Shown in pieces: positions 8,156-15,378 of a stretch of DNA of 64,000 nucleotides. Each line of letters starts with the position of its first letter. Position 1 is the stretch's first letter. A program made the position numbers and the translations under genes. The stretch lies in NCBI GenBank assembly GCA_963791905.1, contig CAWBTX010000003.1, positions 1 to 64,000 on the forward strand, in the 5' to 3' direction. The DNA is from Gaiellasilicea sp963791905 (lineage in GTDB: Bacteria; Actinomycetota; Thermoleophilia; Gaiellales; Gaiellaceae). The notes beneath the pieces were generated by a model, which did not search any database, was not told where the DNA came from, and saw only the letters and a program-made list of their open reading frames with translations.

Positions 8156-8608
8156 GTGCGCCCGTCCGATCGGCTCCTCCTCATTGTCGGCCCGGCGGCG
8201 GTGCTCGCATCCGTCGACCTGGTCGTGAAGGCGAAGCTGCCAACGGAGTCCTGGGCCTTCCACCACCGCTCCAACGCGTGGGTTGTCCTCTCGGTCGTCG
8301 TTCTGTTCGGCTCTTTGTCGCTCACGCTCGTGCCGTCTGGTGTCGTGGCAGTCGCGGCGGGGGTGATGAGCGGAGGCGCGATCGGGAACCTCGTCTCCGC
8401 GCTCGCGGACGGCAACTGGGTGCCGAACCCGTTCGTGATCGGCGGCTCCCGCGTCATCGCCTTCAACCTCGCCGACGTCTTCTTCCTCGTCGGGAACATG
8501 CTGCTGATGGCCGCCTTGATCGTGATCATCGTGCGCAGACGCGATCGGCTTGCGCCGCCACGCGCGTGGGAGCGTGCACTCCTGCGGCAGCTGCGCGTCG
8601 GCGGCTAG
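8156..8608 (+). CDS. Signal peptidase II (LspA)-like membrane protein, probably catalytically altered
   Basis: Lipoprotein signal peptidase is a four-helix membrane aspartyl protease. This 150-residue product has four hydrophobic helices and the family landmarks: D21 with K25 in helix 1, GGAIGNLV at residues 73-80 and FNLADVFFLVG at 103-113 with the second catalytic Asp (D107). Between them the family normally has NLxDR followed by a V-D-F motif carrying the first catalytic Asp; here the text is NLVSALADGNWVPNPF, so the DR pair is SA and the V-D-F Asp position reads Asn. This suggests a diverged paralogue that may not cleave lipoproteins. The GTG at 8156 is the start used. It is monocistronic and convergent with the DUF192 gene. 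Confidence 0.7.
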   Translation: MRPSDRLLLIVGPAAVLASVDLVVKAKLPTESWAFHHRSNAWVVLSVVVLFGSLSLTLVPSGVVAVAAGVMSGGAIGNLVSALADGNWVPNPFVIGGSRVIAFNLADVFFLVGNMLLMAALIVIIVRRRDRLAPPRAWERALLRQLRVGG

Positions 8609-8641
8609 TAGCCGCGCGCACAGAGCACGCGACTGCGGCGG

Positions 8642-9004
8642 TCAACGAACGGGCTCGAGCGAGCCCCAGGCAAGCCGGTCGCCGACCCTGATCCCGAGCC
8701 GCTCGCACTCGCCGGCGGGAAGCTCGAGCGCCTGGTGGGCGCGCCAACCGTGCGCCGTGCGCCACGGCCTGAGGCGATCGGCGATCTTGACCACCGTCAG
8801 GTCGGCGTCCAGGAAGACCACGTCGATCGCGAAGCGCATGAAGGCGGTGTGCACCGACCACGTCGGCCGGATCAGCATGCCCTCACCGCTGCGCAGCTCC
8901 GTGCGCCCGAGCAGGCCGCGCTCCCGGTTGAGAAAGCCGTCGGCGAGCTCGCAGCACTCGCAGACGACCTGCCCTTCCGGGCCGACGAGGACGATCGTGT
9001 TCAC
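8642..9004 (-). CDS. DUF192 family protein
   Basis: The 120-residue protein matches DUF192 (COG1430): GFLNRERGLLGRTEL near residues 23-37 (family ...RxxGLMxR), EGMLIRPTWSVHTAFMRFAIDVVFLD near 41-66 (family GMLFxFxxxxxxxFWMKNTxxPLDxxFid), and ALELPAGECERLGIRVGDRL near 91-110. The fold is a small beta barrel and the function is unknown, although some relatives are secreted or linked to pilus and ABC genes. Here the N-terminus MNTIVLVGPEGQVV has no signal peptide, and two adjacent cysteines (CECCEL, residues 15-20) are notable. It is convergent with the LspA-like gene (33 bp gap) and divergent from the response regulator. Confidence 0.8.
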   Translation of the reverse strand: MNTIVLVGPEGQVVCECCELADGFLNRERGLLGRTELRSGEGMLIRPTWSVHTAFMRFAIDVVFLDADLTVVKIADRLRPWRTAHGWRAHQALELPAGECERLGIRVGDRLAWGSLEPVR

Positions 9005-9172
9005 AGGTTCGCGGCTTCCAATCGACTGCGGCCAGTATCGCCCCGCGGGGCCGAGACGGCGTCTACCGATCGGGTGGTCCGACTACCCGCCCCGTCCGGG
9101 GACAGCTGACCCAATCGGGCTAACTGCATGGAATTGGGCACGGCGCCGCCGAGACGCCTCTACTCTGGACCC

Positions 9173-9838
9173 TTGGACACGCGCGTTGTGATCGTCGAGG
9201 ACCACCCACTCGTGTTGAGCGCGATCCGCGAGATCTTCGAGCATGCCGACGGGTTCGCCGTGGTCGGGATGGCGAGCTCCGGCCTTCAGGTCGAGCCGCT
9301 CGTCGCGCGCACGAGGCCCGACCTCGTCCTGCTCGACCTCCAGCTGCCGGGCCTCGACGGCCTCAGCTGCCTCGCGCTGCTCCGCGAGCGCCATCCGGAC
9401 GCGACGGTCGTCGTGTTCTCCGGATTGGACGAGCCGGAGTCGATCGACAAGGCGCTGTCGGGAGGCGCGGCCGCGTATGTGAACAAGTCGATCACGCCGG
9501 CCGACATCCCCGCCGTCATCCGCCAGGCAGTGAACGGGACCGTGCACTTCGCGTCGCCACAGGTCTCCCGCGCGGCCGTCGCAGAGGCCGCTCGTCAGAG
9601 CCAGGTCACACAGGCCCGGCGCGAGACGGGTCTGACCGCGCGCGAGCTCGAGATCCTCGAAGCGGTGGCCCGCGGCCTCTCGAACCGCGCCGTCGGCGAG
9701 GAGCTGTTCCTCTCCGACCAAACCGTGAAGTTCCACCTGACCAAGATCTTCCGCAAGCTGCGCGTGACGAATCGCACCGAAGCGACGAGGAAGGCCTACG
9801 AGTTCGGCCTCGTCGCCGACAACGTCGCCGTCGCGTAG
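9173..9838 (+). CDS. NarL/FixJ-type response regulator
   Basis: The product has a receiver domain (residues 1-120) and a LuxR-type helix-turn-helix (about 150-210). From the TTG at 9173 the text is DTRVVIVEDHPLV with the acidic pair E9/D10, the phospho-acceptor Asp at D55 in LVLLDLQLPG and the conserved Lys K105 in AAYVNKS. The HTH reads LTARELEILEAVARGLSNRAV then LFLSDQTVKFHLTKIFRKL. The ATG at 9128 would add 15 unconserved residues, so TTG 9173 is preferred. No histidine kinase gene is adjacent, so it is an orphan regulator in this window. The 168 bases upstream hold the palindrome GCCCCGCGGGGC near 9041 and no gene. Confidence 0.88.
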   Translation: MDTRVVIVEDHPLVLSAIREIFEHADGFAVVGMASSGLQVEPLVARTRPDLVLLDLQLPGLDGLSCLALLRERHPDATVVVFSGLDEPESIDKALSGGAAAYVNKSITPADIPAVIRQAVNGTVHFASPQVSRAAVAEAARQSQVTQARRETGLTARELEILEAVARGLSNRAVGEELFLSDQTVKFHLTKIFRKLRVTNRTEATRKAYEFGLVADNVAVA

Positions 9839-9850
9839 TCAAGCCACAAT

Positions 9851-10261
9851 GTGACTCTGCAGTCCGAGCGAGTCGCAGAGCCGGTCGTCCTCGTCGACGC
9901 GCGCAACGCGATGCGGTCGCGCTGGCCGAACCTGGCTGAGGACTGGTTCGTCGAGCGGACGCGCGAGTGGGCGGAGCGCGAAGGCATGCAGGTGGTGATC
10001 GTCTTCGACGGTCGCGGCCCGGGCGGGCTCGTCGGGGAGCGGGTGCTCGACGAGCGCACGACGCTCGTGGGCACCGGCGGCGACATTGCGGACGACTGGA
10101 TCGCGGAACGGGCACCGCAGCTGCATGCCGCCGGCCGGCGAGTCTGGCTCGTCTCGTCGGACCGTGAGCTGCGCAACCGCGTGGCCGAGTTCGTCGAGCG
10201 TGTGCTCGGCGGCGGGGCGTTCGCCGGCGTCCTCGAGCAGCTTGGGCGGGGAGCGGATTAG
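9851..10261 (+). CDS. NYN / PIN-like (YacP-type) RNase-domain protein
   Basis: The 136-residue protein shows the conserved acidic residues of NYN/PIN-like nucleases: VVLVDARNAMRSRWP near residues 12-26 (first Asp), VVIVFDGRGP near 47-56, GGDIADDWIAER near 75-86 and VWLVSSDRELRNR near 97-109. YacP/Rae1 relatives cleave mRNA on the ribosome; this protein has the core only and the substrate is unknown. It starts with ATG/GTG close to 9851, 12 bp after the response regulator stop, so the two may be co-transcribed. It converges with the marR gene (27 bp gap). Confidence 0.7.
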   Translation: MTLQSERVAEPVVLVDARNAMRSRWPNLAEDWFVERTREWAEREGMQVVIVFDGRGPGGLVGERVLDERTTLVGTGGDIADDWIAERAPQLHAAGRRVWLVSSDRELRNRVAEFVERVLGGGAFAGVLEQLGRGAD

Positions 10262-10288
10262 GGCGCCCCGGTGCGGAGTCCGAGCGGG

Positions 10289-10762
10289 CTACGTCAGCTG
10301 GTTGAGCTCCAGCAGCAACGTGCGGAGTTGGGCGAAGCGCTCAGGGCCGAGCTGCCGGGCCCAGACCACTTCCACCTCGTCGACCGCCTCGCGGATCACG
10401 CCGATCGCGCAGGTGCCGCGACGGGTGAGGGCGACGCGCTTGGAGCGCAGGTCGTCGGGATCCGGCCGGCGCTCGAGGTAGTCGAGACGCTCGAGCTCGC
10501 CGAGCAGGTAGTTGAGGGCCTGTTTGCTGATCCGCAGTCGGATGGCCAGGTCGGACGGTCTCGCACCCTGCGGTCCGGGGTACTGGAAGACGTTCAGGTG
10601 CGCCGCGTCGAGGTCGTCGAAGCCACGCTCGTGTAGCCGCTCGAGCATGTGCCGCTGAACCGCCTCCCAGGGCATGCGCAGGAGCGCGCCGATCAGTGGC
10701 GGTCCGAACGGCTCCTCTGCCGCTGGTTTCGTAAAGTGACTTGACGGATTCTCGGTGACCAT
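10289..10762 (-). CDS. MarR-family transcriptional repressor
   Basis: The 157-residue protein has the MarR winged helix: helical dimerisation segment (PPLIGALLRMPWEAVQRHML, residues 20-39), DNA-recognition helices (GARPSDLAIRLRISKQALNYLLGELERLDYLERRPDPDD, about 66-103, with the wing RxxDPxDxRSK) and a C-terminal helix returning to the dimer interface. Such proteins usually release DNA on binding a small aromatic ligand. The ATG at 10762 lies inside the spacer of a 16-bp inverted repeat shared with the divergent cupin gene at 10807, which strongly suggests autoregulation and control of the cupin operon. Confidence 0.88.
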   Translation of the reverse strand: MVTENPSSHFTKPAAEEPFGPPLIGALLRMPWEAVQRHMLERLHERGFDDLDAAHLNVFQYPGPQGARPSDLAIRLRISKQALNYLLGELERLDYLERRPDPDDLRSKRVALTRRGTCAIGVIREAVDEVEVVWARQLGPERFAQLRTLLLELNQLT

Positions 10763-10782
10763 ATATCGTCAAGCCACTTTAC
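10731..10782. promoter_or_regulatory. Operator-like 16-bp inverted repeat between marR and the cupin operon
   Basis: GTAAAGTGACTTGACG at 10731-10746 is repeated in inverted orientation as CGTCAAGCCACTTTAC at 10767-10782, with one mismatch in 16 and a 20-bp spacer. A sigma70-like promoter for the cupin gene sits inside: -35 TTGACG at 10741-10746, 17-bp spacing, -10 TATCGT at 10764-10769. The marR start codon is in the spacer. This geometry fits repression of the cupin operon by MarR; the protein-DNA pairing is inferred. Confidence 0.75.
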
Positions 10783-10806
10783 CAATTGCACGAAGAGGAG
10801 GGCACG

Positions 10807-11247
10807 ATGGCAACGAGTACGCGCGAGGAGATCCAGGTCGGTGCGATGGTGATCAGGTTCCTGCTCGAGGGCGCCCAGTCGGGAGGTTCGCTCGCGGTCT
10901 TCGAGTTCGACGTCCCCGCTGGAGCGAAGGTCGCGTCTCCCCACAGCCACGACGGCTACGACGAGACGATCTACGGGCTCGACGGAGTGCTGACCTGGAC
11001 GCTCGGAGGCGTTCCGGTCGACATCGGCCCCGGCGAGGCGCTCTTCATCCCCCGCGGCGCCGTCCATCACTTCGACAACACGCGTGAAGTCGACGCGAAG
11101 GCACTCGCGATCGTCACCCCCGGCATCCTCGGCCCCGACTTCTTCCGCGAGGTCGCTGCCGTTCTCGACGCGGCCGCCGGCGGGCCTCCCGATGTCGTGG
11201 CGCTCGGGGAAGTCATGCGGCGCCACGGGCTGACCCCGGCTGCCTGA
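10807..11247 (+). CDS. Cupin-domain protein
   Basis: A single-domain cupin of 146 residues. The ATG at 10807 has a strong ribosome site (GAAGAGGAGGG) and is preferred over an in-frame ATG at 10786. Metal-binding motif 1 reads SPHSHDGYDETIYGLDGVLTWTLGG (about residues 42-66; His, His, Glu) and motif 2 PGEALFIPRGAVHHFDN (about 73-89; His), so a metal site is likely. The C-terminus ends in an acidic helix and MRRHGLTPAA, similar in style to the cupin remnant after pilC. It is divergent from marR across the inverted repeat at 10731-10782 and heads a three-gene cupin array. The reaction is unknown. Confidence 0.85.
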   Translation: MATSTREEIQVGAMVIRFLLEGAQSGGSLAVFEFDVPAGAKVASPHSHDGYDETIYGLDGVLTWTLGGVPVDIGPGEALFIPRGAVHHFDNTREVDAKALAIVTPGILGPDFFREVAAVLDAAAGGPPDVVALGEVMRRHGLTPAA

Positions 11248-11248
11248 G

Positions 11249-11686
11249 GTGATTGCCCCAATTGTCGACGGCGAGGGGATTCTTGGGCGGCCGAATCGCG
11301 AGATCAGCATCCTCGTCGCGACCGAGGCCGTCACGATCACTCGCGCCCGGTACGCAGCCGGCGAAGAGGTCGCCGGCCCGCACGTTCACCACGAGCACAC
11401 GGACGCCTTCTACGTCCTCGAGGGCGAACTGACCTTCGAGATCGGACGCGAGCGCAAGACGATCACGGTCTCCGCCGGCGGCTTCGTCGCGGCACCGCCG
11501 GAGGTGGCCCACTCGCTCCGCAACGACAGCGACCGACCCGCGCGCTGGCTGACCATCCACGCGCGCGACGGAGGGTTCGCCGCGTTCATGCGCGGCATCC
11601 GCGACGGCGTCGAAGTCGAGTGGGACATCTCCGCCGTGCCCGCCGACGGAGGCCTGTCGGCGAGCCAAGCGATCGTCCGGTCGTGA
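11249..11686 (+). CDS. Cupin-domain protein
   Basis: A 145-residue single cupin. The GTG at 11249 follows the previous stop by one base, so it is in the same operon. Motif 1 is GPHVHHEHTDAFYVLEGELTFEIG (about residues 42-65) with the His-x-His...Glu metal pattern and motif 2 is AGGFVAAPPEVAHSLRND (about 76-93) with the last His. The first thirty residues (GEGILGRPNREISILVATE) resemble cupins associated with quercetinase-like or polyketide-type enzymes, but no catalytic function can be read. It is distinct in sequence from its neighbours, so it is not a recent tandem duplication. Confidence 0.85.
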   Translation: MIAPIVDGEGILGRPNREISILVATEAVTITRARYAAGEEVAGPHVHHEHTDAFYVLEGELTFEIGRERKTITVSAGGFVAAPPEVAHSLRNDSDRPARWLTIHARDGGFAAFMRGIRDGVEVEWDISAVPADGGLSASQAIVRS

Positions 11687-11720
11687 GAGGGCGCGTGTCC
11701 TCGCCGCGATAATCCGGCGC

Positions 11721-12101
11721 GTGCACGTCGCGCAGCTCGCCGGTAACGCAATCGGGTCCGCCGAGGATGACTTCGTCATCGTCGAGTGGACAGCTGAAGT
11801 CGGCACCCACTGGATCGCGCCGCTCCATGTCCACCATCAGGACGACGAGGCTTGGTACGTGCTGTCAGGGACGTTGGGCTTCCGCCTCGACGACGAAGAA
11901 GTCGAAGCTCACGCCGGCTCCGCCGTCCTCGCGAGGCGCGGCACAGCGCATACGTTCTGGAACGCAGGCTCCGGCGAGTCCCGGTATCTCCTCGTGATGA
12001 CACCGCGCATCGCTCGGCTGATCGAGGAGATCCACAAGCCTGGTGCTGACGTTGCCGCCGTCTTCGCAGCACACGAGTCATCGATCATCCCAGGGCCCTA
12101 G
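11721..12101 (+). CDS. Cupin-domain protein
   Basis: A 126-residue single cupin starting at GTG 11721, 34 bp after the preceding cupin gene. Motif 1 is PLHVHHQDDEAWYVLSGTLGFRLD (about residues 34-57) and motif 2 is AGSAVLARRGTAHTFWNAG (about 65-83). Both metal-binding boxes are complete. It is the third consecutive cupin in the MarR-linked array. The C-terminal 35 residues are helical (IARLIEEIHKPGADVAAVF). The 121 bases that follow hold only the promoter and ribosome site region of the next gene. Confidence 0.83.
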   Translation: MHVAQLAGNAIGSAEDDFVIVEWTAEVGTHWIAPLHVHHQDDEAWYVLSGTLGFRLDDEEVEAHAGSAVLARRGTAHTFWNAGSGESRYLLVMTPRIARLIEEIHKPGADVAAVFAAHESSIIPGP

Positions 12102-12222
12102 AGCCGCCGTCGCCTGGGCCAGGTTCGGGAATATCCCCGACGGCTGCGGCGAGCGATGATTTGTGCGCTTCTGCTGAGTCTCTGAGGGAAGCACCACGCC
12201 TACACCGCGAGCAAAGGAGCAC

Positions 12223-12894
12223 ATGAGGTTTCTTCTCACCTCCACTGGCATCACCAACACGGCCATCGACAACGCGCTCGTCGACCTCCTGGGTAAACCG
12301 ATTGGCGAATCGAGCGCCCTCTGCATTCCCACCGGGATCCAGCCGTTCCCCGGCGGACGTTCACACGTCTACCGGTTCATCAGCGGATCAGCCCCCGCCC
12401 CCATGTGCGAGTTGGGTTGGAAGTCGTTGGGAGTGCTGGAGCTGACCGCGCTGCCCAGCATCAAAGACGAGTATTGGGTGCCCGAGGTCGAGGCGGCTGA
12501 CGCTCTGCTGGTTTGGGGCGGCAGTCCCTTGTATCTGTGCTACTGGATGCGGCAATCCGGACTCGCCGACCTCTTGCCGTCGCTGCGACGCGACATGGTC
12601 TACGTCGGCACGAGCGGCGGGGCAATGGTCGCGACTCCCGACTTCGGAGGAGAGGCCTACGACGACAGTGATCCGCTCACGGGCAGCGATAGAGCGCTGG
12701 GACTGGTTGATTTCTCGTTGTTTCCGCACTTGGAGCGCGAGGACATGCCGCACACTTCCCTGGCCAACGTGGAAAGATGGGCCGCCGGGATACGGGTGCC
12801 GGCGTACGCGATTGACGATCAGACGGCGATCAAGGTGGTCGACGGCACCGTCGAAGTCGTCTCCGAAGGCAACTGGAAGCTCTTTACGCCCTAG
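12223..12894 (+). CDS. Peptidase S51 / class I glutamine amidotransferase-like protein
   Basis: The 223-residue protein resembles peptidase E (PepE, S51), a Ser-His-Glu dipeptidase built on the class I amidotransferase fold. It has the N-terminal MRFLLTSTGIT strand, ADALLVWGGSPLYLCYWMRQSGL near residues 87-109 (family GGNTFxL), the nucleophile elbow YVGTSGGAMVA near 126-136 with the catalytic Ser, and LVDFSLFPHLERED near 163-176 with the His region. The ATG at 12223 has AAAGGAG eight bases upstream. Base composition of 12100-13380 is less GC-rich than the surroundings, hinting at transfer. It lies between cupin genes. Confidence 0.8.
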   Translation: MRFLLTSTGITNTAIDNALVDLLGKPIGESSALCIPTGIQPFPGGRSHVYRFISGSAPAPMCELGWKSLGVLELTALPSIKDEYWVPEVEAADALLVWGGSPLYLCYWMRQSGLADLLPSLRRDMVYVGTSGGAMVATPDFGGEAYDDSDPLTGSDRALGLVDFSLFPHLEREDMPHTSLANVERWAAGIRVPAYAIDDQTAIKVVDGTVEVVSEGNWKLFTP

Positions 12895-12917
12895 AGCAGA
12901 TTGGATGGGTTTAGCGA

Positions 12918-13382
12918 ATGAAGACTTTCAACCTCAACAGCGACGAGTGGGACGGGACGCGGGATCGCGAGGGCTGGCGCGTCAAGGGCGGATTTGTCGG
13001 CCAACGCATCGGCGGTGAGCTAATAGGCGCGACGATGTCCGAGGTCGAGCCTGGCAACAGGCTCTGGCCCTACCACACGCACTACCTGAACGAGGAGTGG
13101 GTGATCGTGCTCCGCGGCGAGCCGACGCTGCGCACGCCCGATGGTGAGCAGGTGCTGAAGGAGGGTGACGTCGCCTGCTTTCGGCGGGGCAAGGACGGTG
13201 CGCATCAGATCATCAACCGAACAGACTCGCCAATTCGCGTCCTCATGCTCTCCTCGATGATCCCCGGCGAGATCATTGAGTACCTCGACACCGGAAAGAT
13301 TCTCGCCAAGGGCGCCGAGGACGAAGACATCATGTTCGCGAGGCCCGGACCCACCCCCGAGTACTGGGAAGGCGAGGACTAG
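12918..13382 (+). CDS. Cupin-domain protein
   Basis: A 154-residue cupin. Motif 1 reads LWPYHTHYLNEEWVIVLRGEPTL (about residues 49-71; His, His, Glu) and motif 2 GDVACFRRGKDGAHQIINR (about 84-102; His). The tail (PTPEYWEGED) is typical of cupins annotated as mannose-6-phosphate isomerase-like. It follows the S51 gene by 23 bp on the same strand and ends overlapping, tail to tail, the GNAT gene by four bases (13379-13382). It is the fourth cupin in this 5-kb stretch. Function beyond metal binding is not readable. Confidence 0.83.
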   Translation: MKTFNLNSDEWDGTRDREGWRVKGGFVGQRIGGELIGATMSEVEPGNRLWPYHTHYLNEEWVIVLRGEPTLRTPDGEQVLKEGDVACFRRGKDGAHQIINRTDSPIRVLMLSSMIPGEIIEYLDTGKILAKGAEDEDIMFARPGPTPEYWEGED

Positions 13383-13849
13383 TCGAGGCGCAGGATCGTT
13401 TCCTCGATCTCCTCACCGCGACCGCGTGCGAAGCCGCGGTTGACGCCAATGCGTCGGAACCCAGCTTTCTCCAGTACTCGAAGCGAGCCGACGTTGTCCG
13501 AGGCCGCTCGGGCGTACATCGGACGTTCGGCAGTCTCGGCAAGAAGAATCTGTAGCGCTGCACTCGCGATGCCTTTCCCCCATTGCGTTCGGTCTACCCA
13601 GTAGGTCACCTCGAGCTGATTGTCGATTCGGAAGGACCCGATCGTTCCAGCGACTACTCCGTCGACATCGATGACTCGGTGCGAGACGCTTGTGTCGGCC
13701 CGCAGGCGCGACGTCCGGCTGAGAAACGCGCGACGATCGGTCTGATCCTCGGCTGTGAAGGCGGCCATTCGGATCGACTCCGGATCCGTCACTTGCTGAT
13801 AGATCGTGTCGAGATCCCGATCCTCGAGCGGCCTCAGCGAGACGTTCAT
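13379..13849 (-). CDS. GNAT-family acetyltransferase (RimJ/RimL-like)
   Basis: The 156-residue protein has the GNAT fold: N-terminal VSLRPLEDRDLDTIYQ, central strands RVIDVDGVVAGTIGSFRI and EVTYWVDRTQWGKGIASAAL (about residues 79-98) with the acetyl-CoA pyrophosphate loop QWGKGIA, and ARAASDNVGSLRVLEKAGFRRIG (about 113-135), the RimJ-type NxxSxxxLEKxGF signature. It would acetylate a small amine or N-terminus; the substrate is unknown. It is convergent with and overlaps the cupin gene by four bases. A degenerate IS110 lies 68 bp upstream of its start. Confidence 0.87.
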   Translation of the reverse strand: MNVSLRPLEDRDLDTIYQQVTDPESIRMAAFTAEDQTDRRAFLSRTSRLRADTSVSHRVIDVDGVVAGTIGSFRIDNQLEVTYWVDRTQWGKGIASAALQILLAETAERPMYARAASDNVGSLRVLEKAGFRRIGVNRGFARGRGEEIEETILRLD

Positions 13850-13917
13850 CCTGGGAATCCTAAGGGTGTCGTTGCCTGGGCGGTGGTTCCAGGGAGTCGC
13901 CTGGGCCAGTGTTGCTC

Positions 13918-14925
13918 CTATGTCAAGGCGGGGCTCGCTTTCAACGTGTTGAAGACGACGCGTGCGAGTTGTCGTTTGAGGCAGCGGATGGCTTCGCGGC
14001 GGCTTTTGCCTTCGGCTTGTTTGCGTTCGAGGTAAGAGCGTGCGGCCGGGTGGTAGCGGGCCTGGGTGATCGCGATCCGGTAGAAGGCGGCGTTGAGTTG
14101 TCGGTTGCCGCCGCGGTCGAGTCTGTGGCGTTGCACGCGCCCTGAGCTGGCTTCCAAGGGTGCGACGCCACTGTGCCTGGCGAGCTGCGCATCGCTTTGG
14201 AAGCGACCGATCGGCCCGATCTCGGCCAGCAGCTTCGCAGCGGTGAGCGCACCGCAGCCGGGCAACTCGAGCAACGCCGGCGCGATCTCCGCGGTCCGCC
14301 GTTCAAGCTCACGGTCGAGCTCGAGGATCGTGCGCGTGAGCGAGCGGCAGCGCGTGACGAGCTCGCGAGCGACGCGCACCTGGACGTCCTGCTCGCGCCG
14401 TGCGAGCCAGCGGCCGACACGATCGAGATGCAACGGCCGGTCGAGACGGCGCAGCGGAACGACGAAGGACGGGTCGAGCTGGTGCAGGTGCCAACGCAGC
14501 CGCTGCTGCGCCCGGCGGCGCTCGTCGACGAGATCCTCGCGGTGGTCGACTAACAACTTGAGCTCGCGAAACGGCTGCTCATCGGGCCGCGGTCGACTCA
14601 GATTCGGCTCGCGCAACGCGGCACGCGCGACGGCAAGCGCGTCGATCGGGTCCGACTTGCCACGCAGGCGTCCGGCACGACGCTCCGGTGCCATCAACTT
14701 CGGCGGCACCCGCACCAGCTTCTCACCGACCGCGAGCAGGTTGCGCTCAAGCGCGCGAGTCAGCTGCCGGCAATCTTCGAGCGCCCACAACCGCTCGCCG
14801 CCGAGGCCTGATGCCCAGCCGACGAGGTCATCGTCTGCAGCGCTAACAGTCTCTTCGTCGAGCATCCGGCCCGCCTCGTCGACCGCGACAGCCGTCAACG
14901 AGATGGGGAGTGCCCTCTCGACCAC
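13918..14925 (-). pseudogene. IS110-family transposase, N-terminally defective
   Basis: The 335-residue product matches IS110 transposases: GKSDPIDALAVARAAL near residues 88-103, a coiled region, LPGCGALTAAKLLAEIGPIGRF near 223-244, HSGVAPLEASSG near 253-264 with the serine of the C-terminal domain, and GNRQLNAAFYRIAITQ near 274-289. The usual start, GIDxHK with the first catalytic Asp of the DEDD domain, is missing: the frame begins VERALPISLTAVAVDEAG from GTG 14925 and upstream in frame reaches a TAG within 50 bases without it. The element also lacks room for the non-coding end that carries the bridge RNA in active IS110s. I call it a decayed copy. Confidence 0.8.
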
Positions 14926-14990
14926 GTGAAGCTGGACCTGGCCGAGGCCGATGAGTTCTCGGGGGTATGTCAGTCTCTACCGCGTGAGAT
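13918..14990 (-). mobile_element. Degenerate IS110-family element
   Basis: The element is represented by the transposase frame only. On its 5' side the YCII gene starts at 15028, about 100 bases away, and on its 3' side the GNAT gene begins 68 bases away, so full-length ends are not present. No terminal inverted repeats are expected for IS110, and I could not define a target site. Confidence 0.5.
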
Positions 14991-15027
14991 GCGGCCGCAG
15001 CAGGCCGCCGAGAGAGGGAGTCCTGAG

Positions 15028-15369
15028 ATGACGCGGTATCTGATCTCGTTCGATGACGGCGCGATGACCTTCCCCGAGGAGGAGCTGCCCGACGTGGCCG
15101 AGGCGGCGTACGCGGTGGTGCAAGAGGCAGAGGACGCCGGCGTTTGGGTGTTCGGCGGCGGGCTGCATTCCCACGAAGAGGTGAGCGTGGTCGCCACCGA
15201 TGGGACGGTCACCGACGGCCCGTACCCGGAGAGCAAGGCGTACATCGGCGGATTCTCGGTCGTCGACGTACCCTCACGCGAGGAGGCGCTGGAGTGGGCT
15301 GCCAAGATCGCCGTCGCCTGCCGCTGTGCTCAAGAGGTCCGCGAGTTCGGGCCCGGCTCCCGACCATAG
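15028..15369 (+). CDS. YCII-related (DGPF-domain) protein
   Basis: The 113-residue protein has the YCII fold: MTRYLISFDDGAMTFPEEEL at the start, AEDAGVWVFGGGLHSHEEVSVV near residues 34-55 with a His, and VTDGPYPESKAYIGGFSVVDV near 62-82, the DGPxxExKExIGGF motif that names the family. These ferredoxin-like dimers are often encoded with ECF sigma factors; none is nearby. The ATG at 15028 (GGGAGTCCTGAG upstream) is preferred over a longer open frame from 14926, whose first 34 codons cover the IS110 end. The C-terminus contains two Cys (ACRCAQEVREF). Confidence 0.85.
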   Translation: MTRYLISFDDGAMTFPEEELPDVAEAAYAVVQEAEDAGVWVFGGGLHSHEEVSVVATDGTVTDGPYPESKAYIGGFSVVDVPSREEALEWAAKIAVACRCAQEVREFGPGSRP

Positions 15370-15378
15370 GATTGTCAC

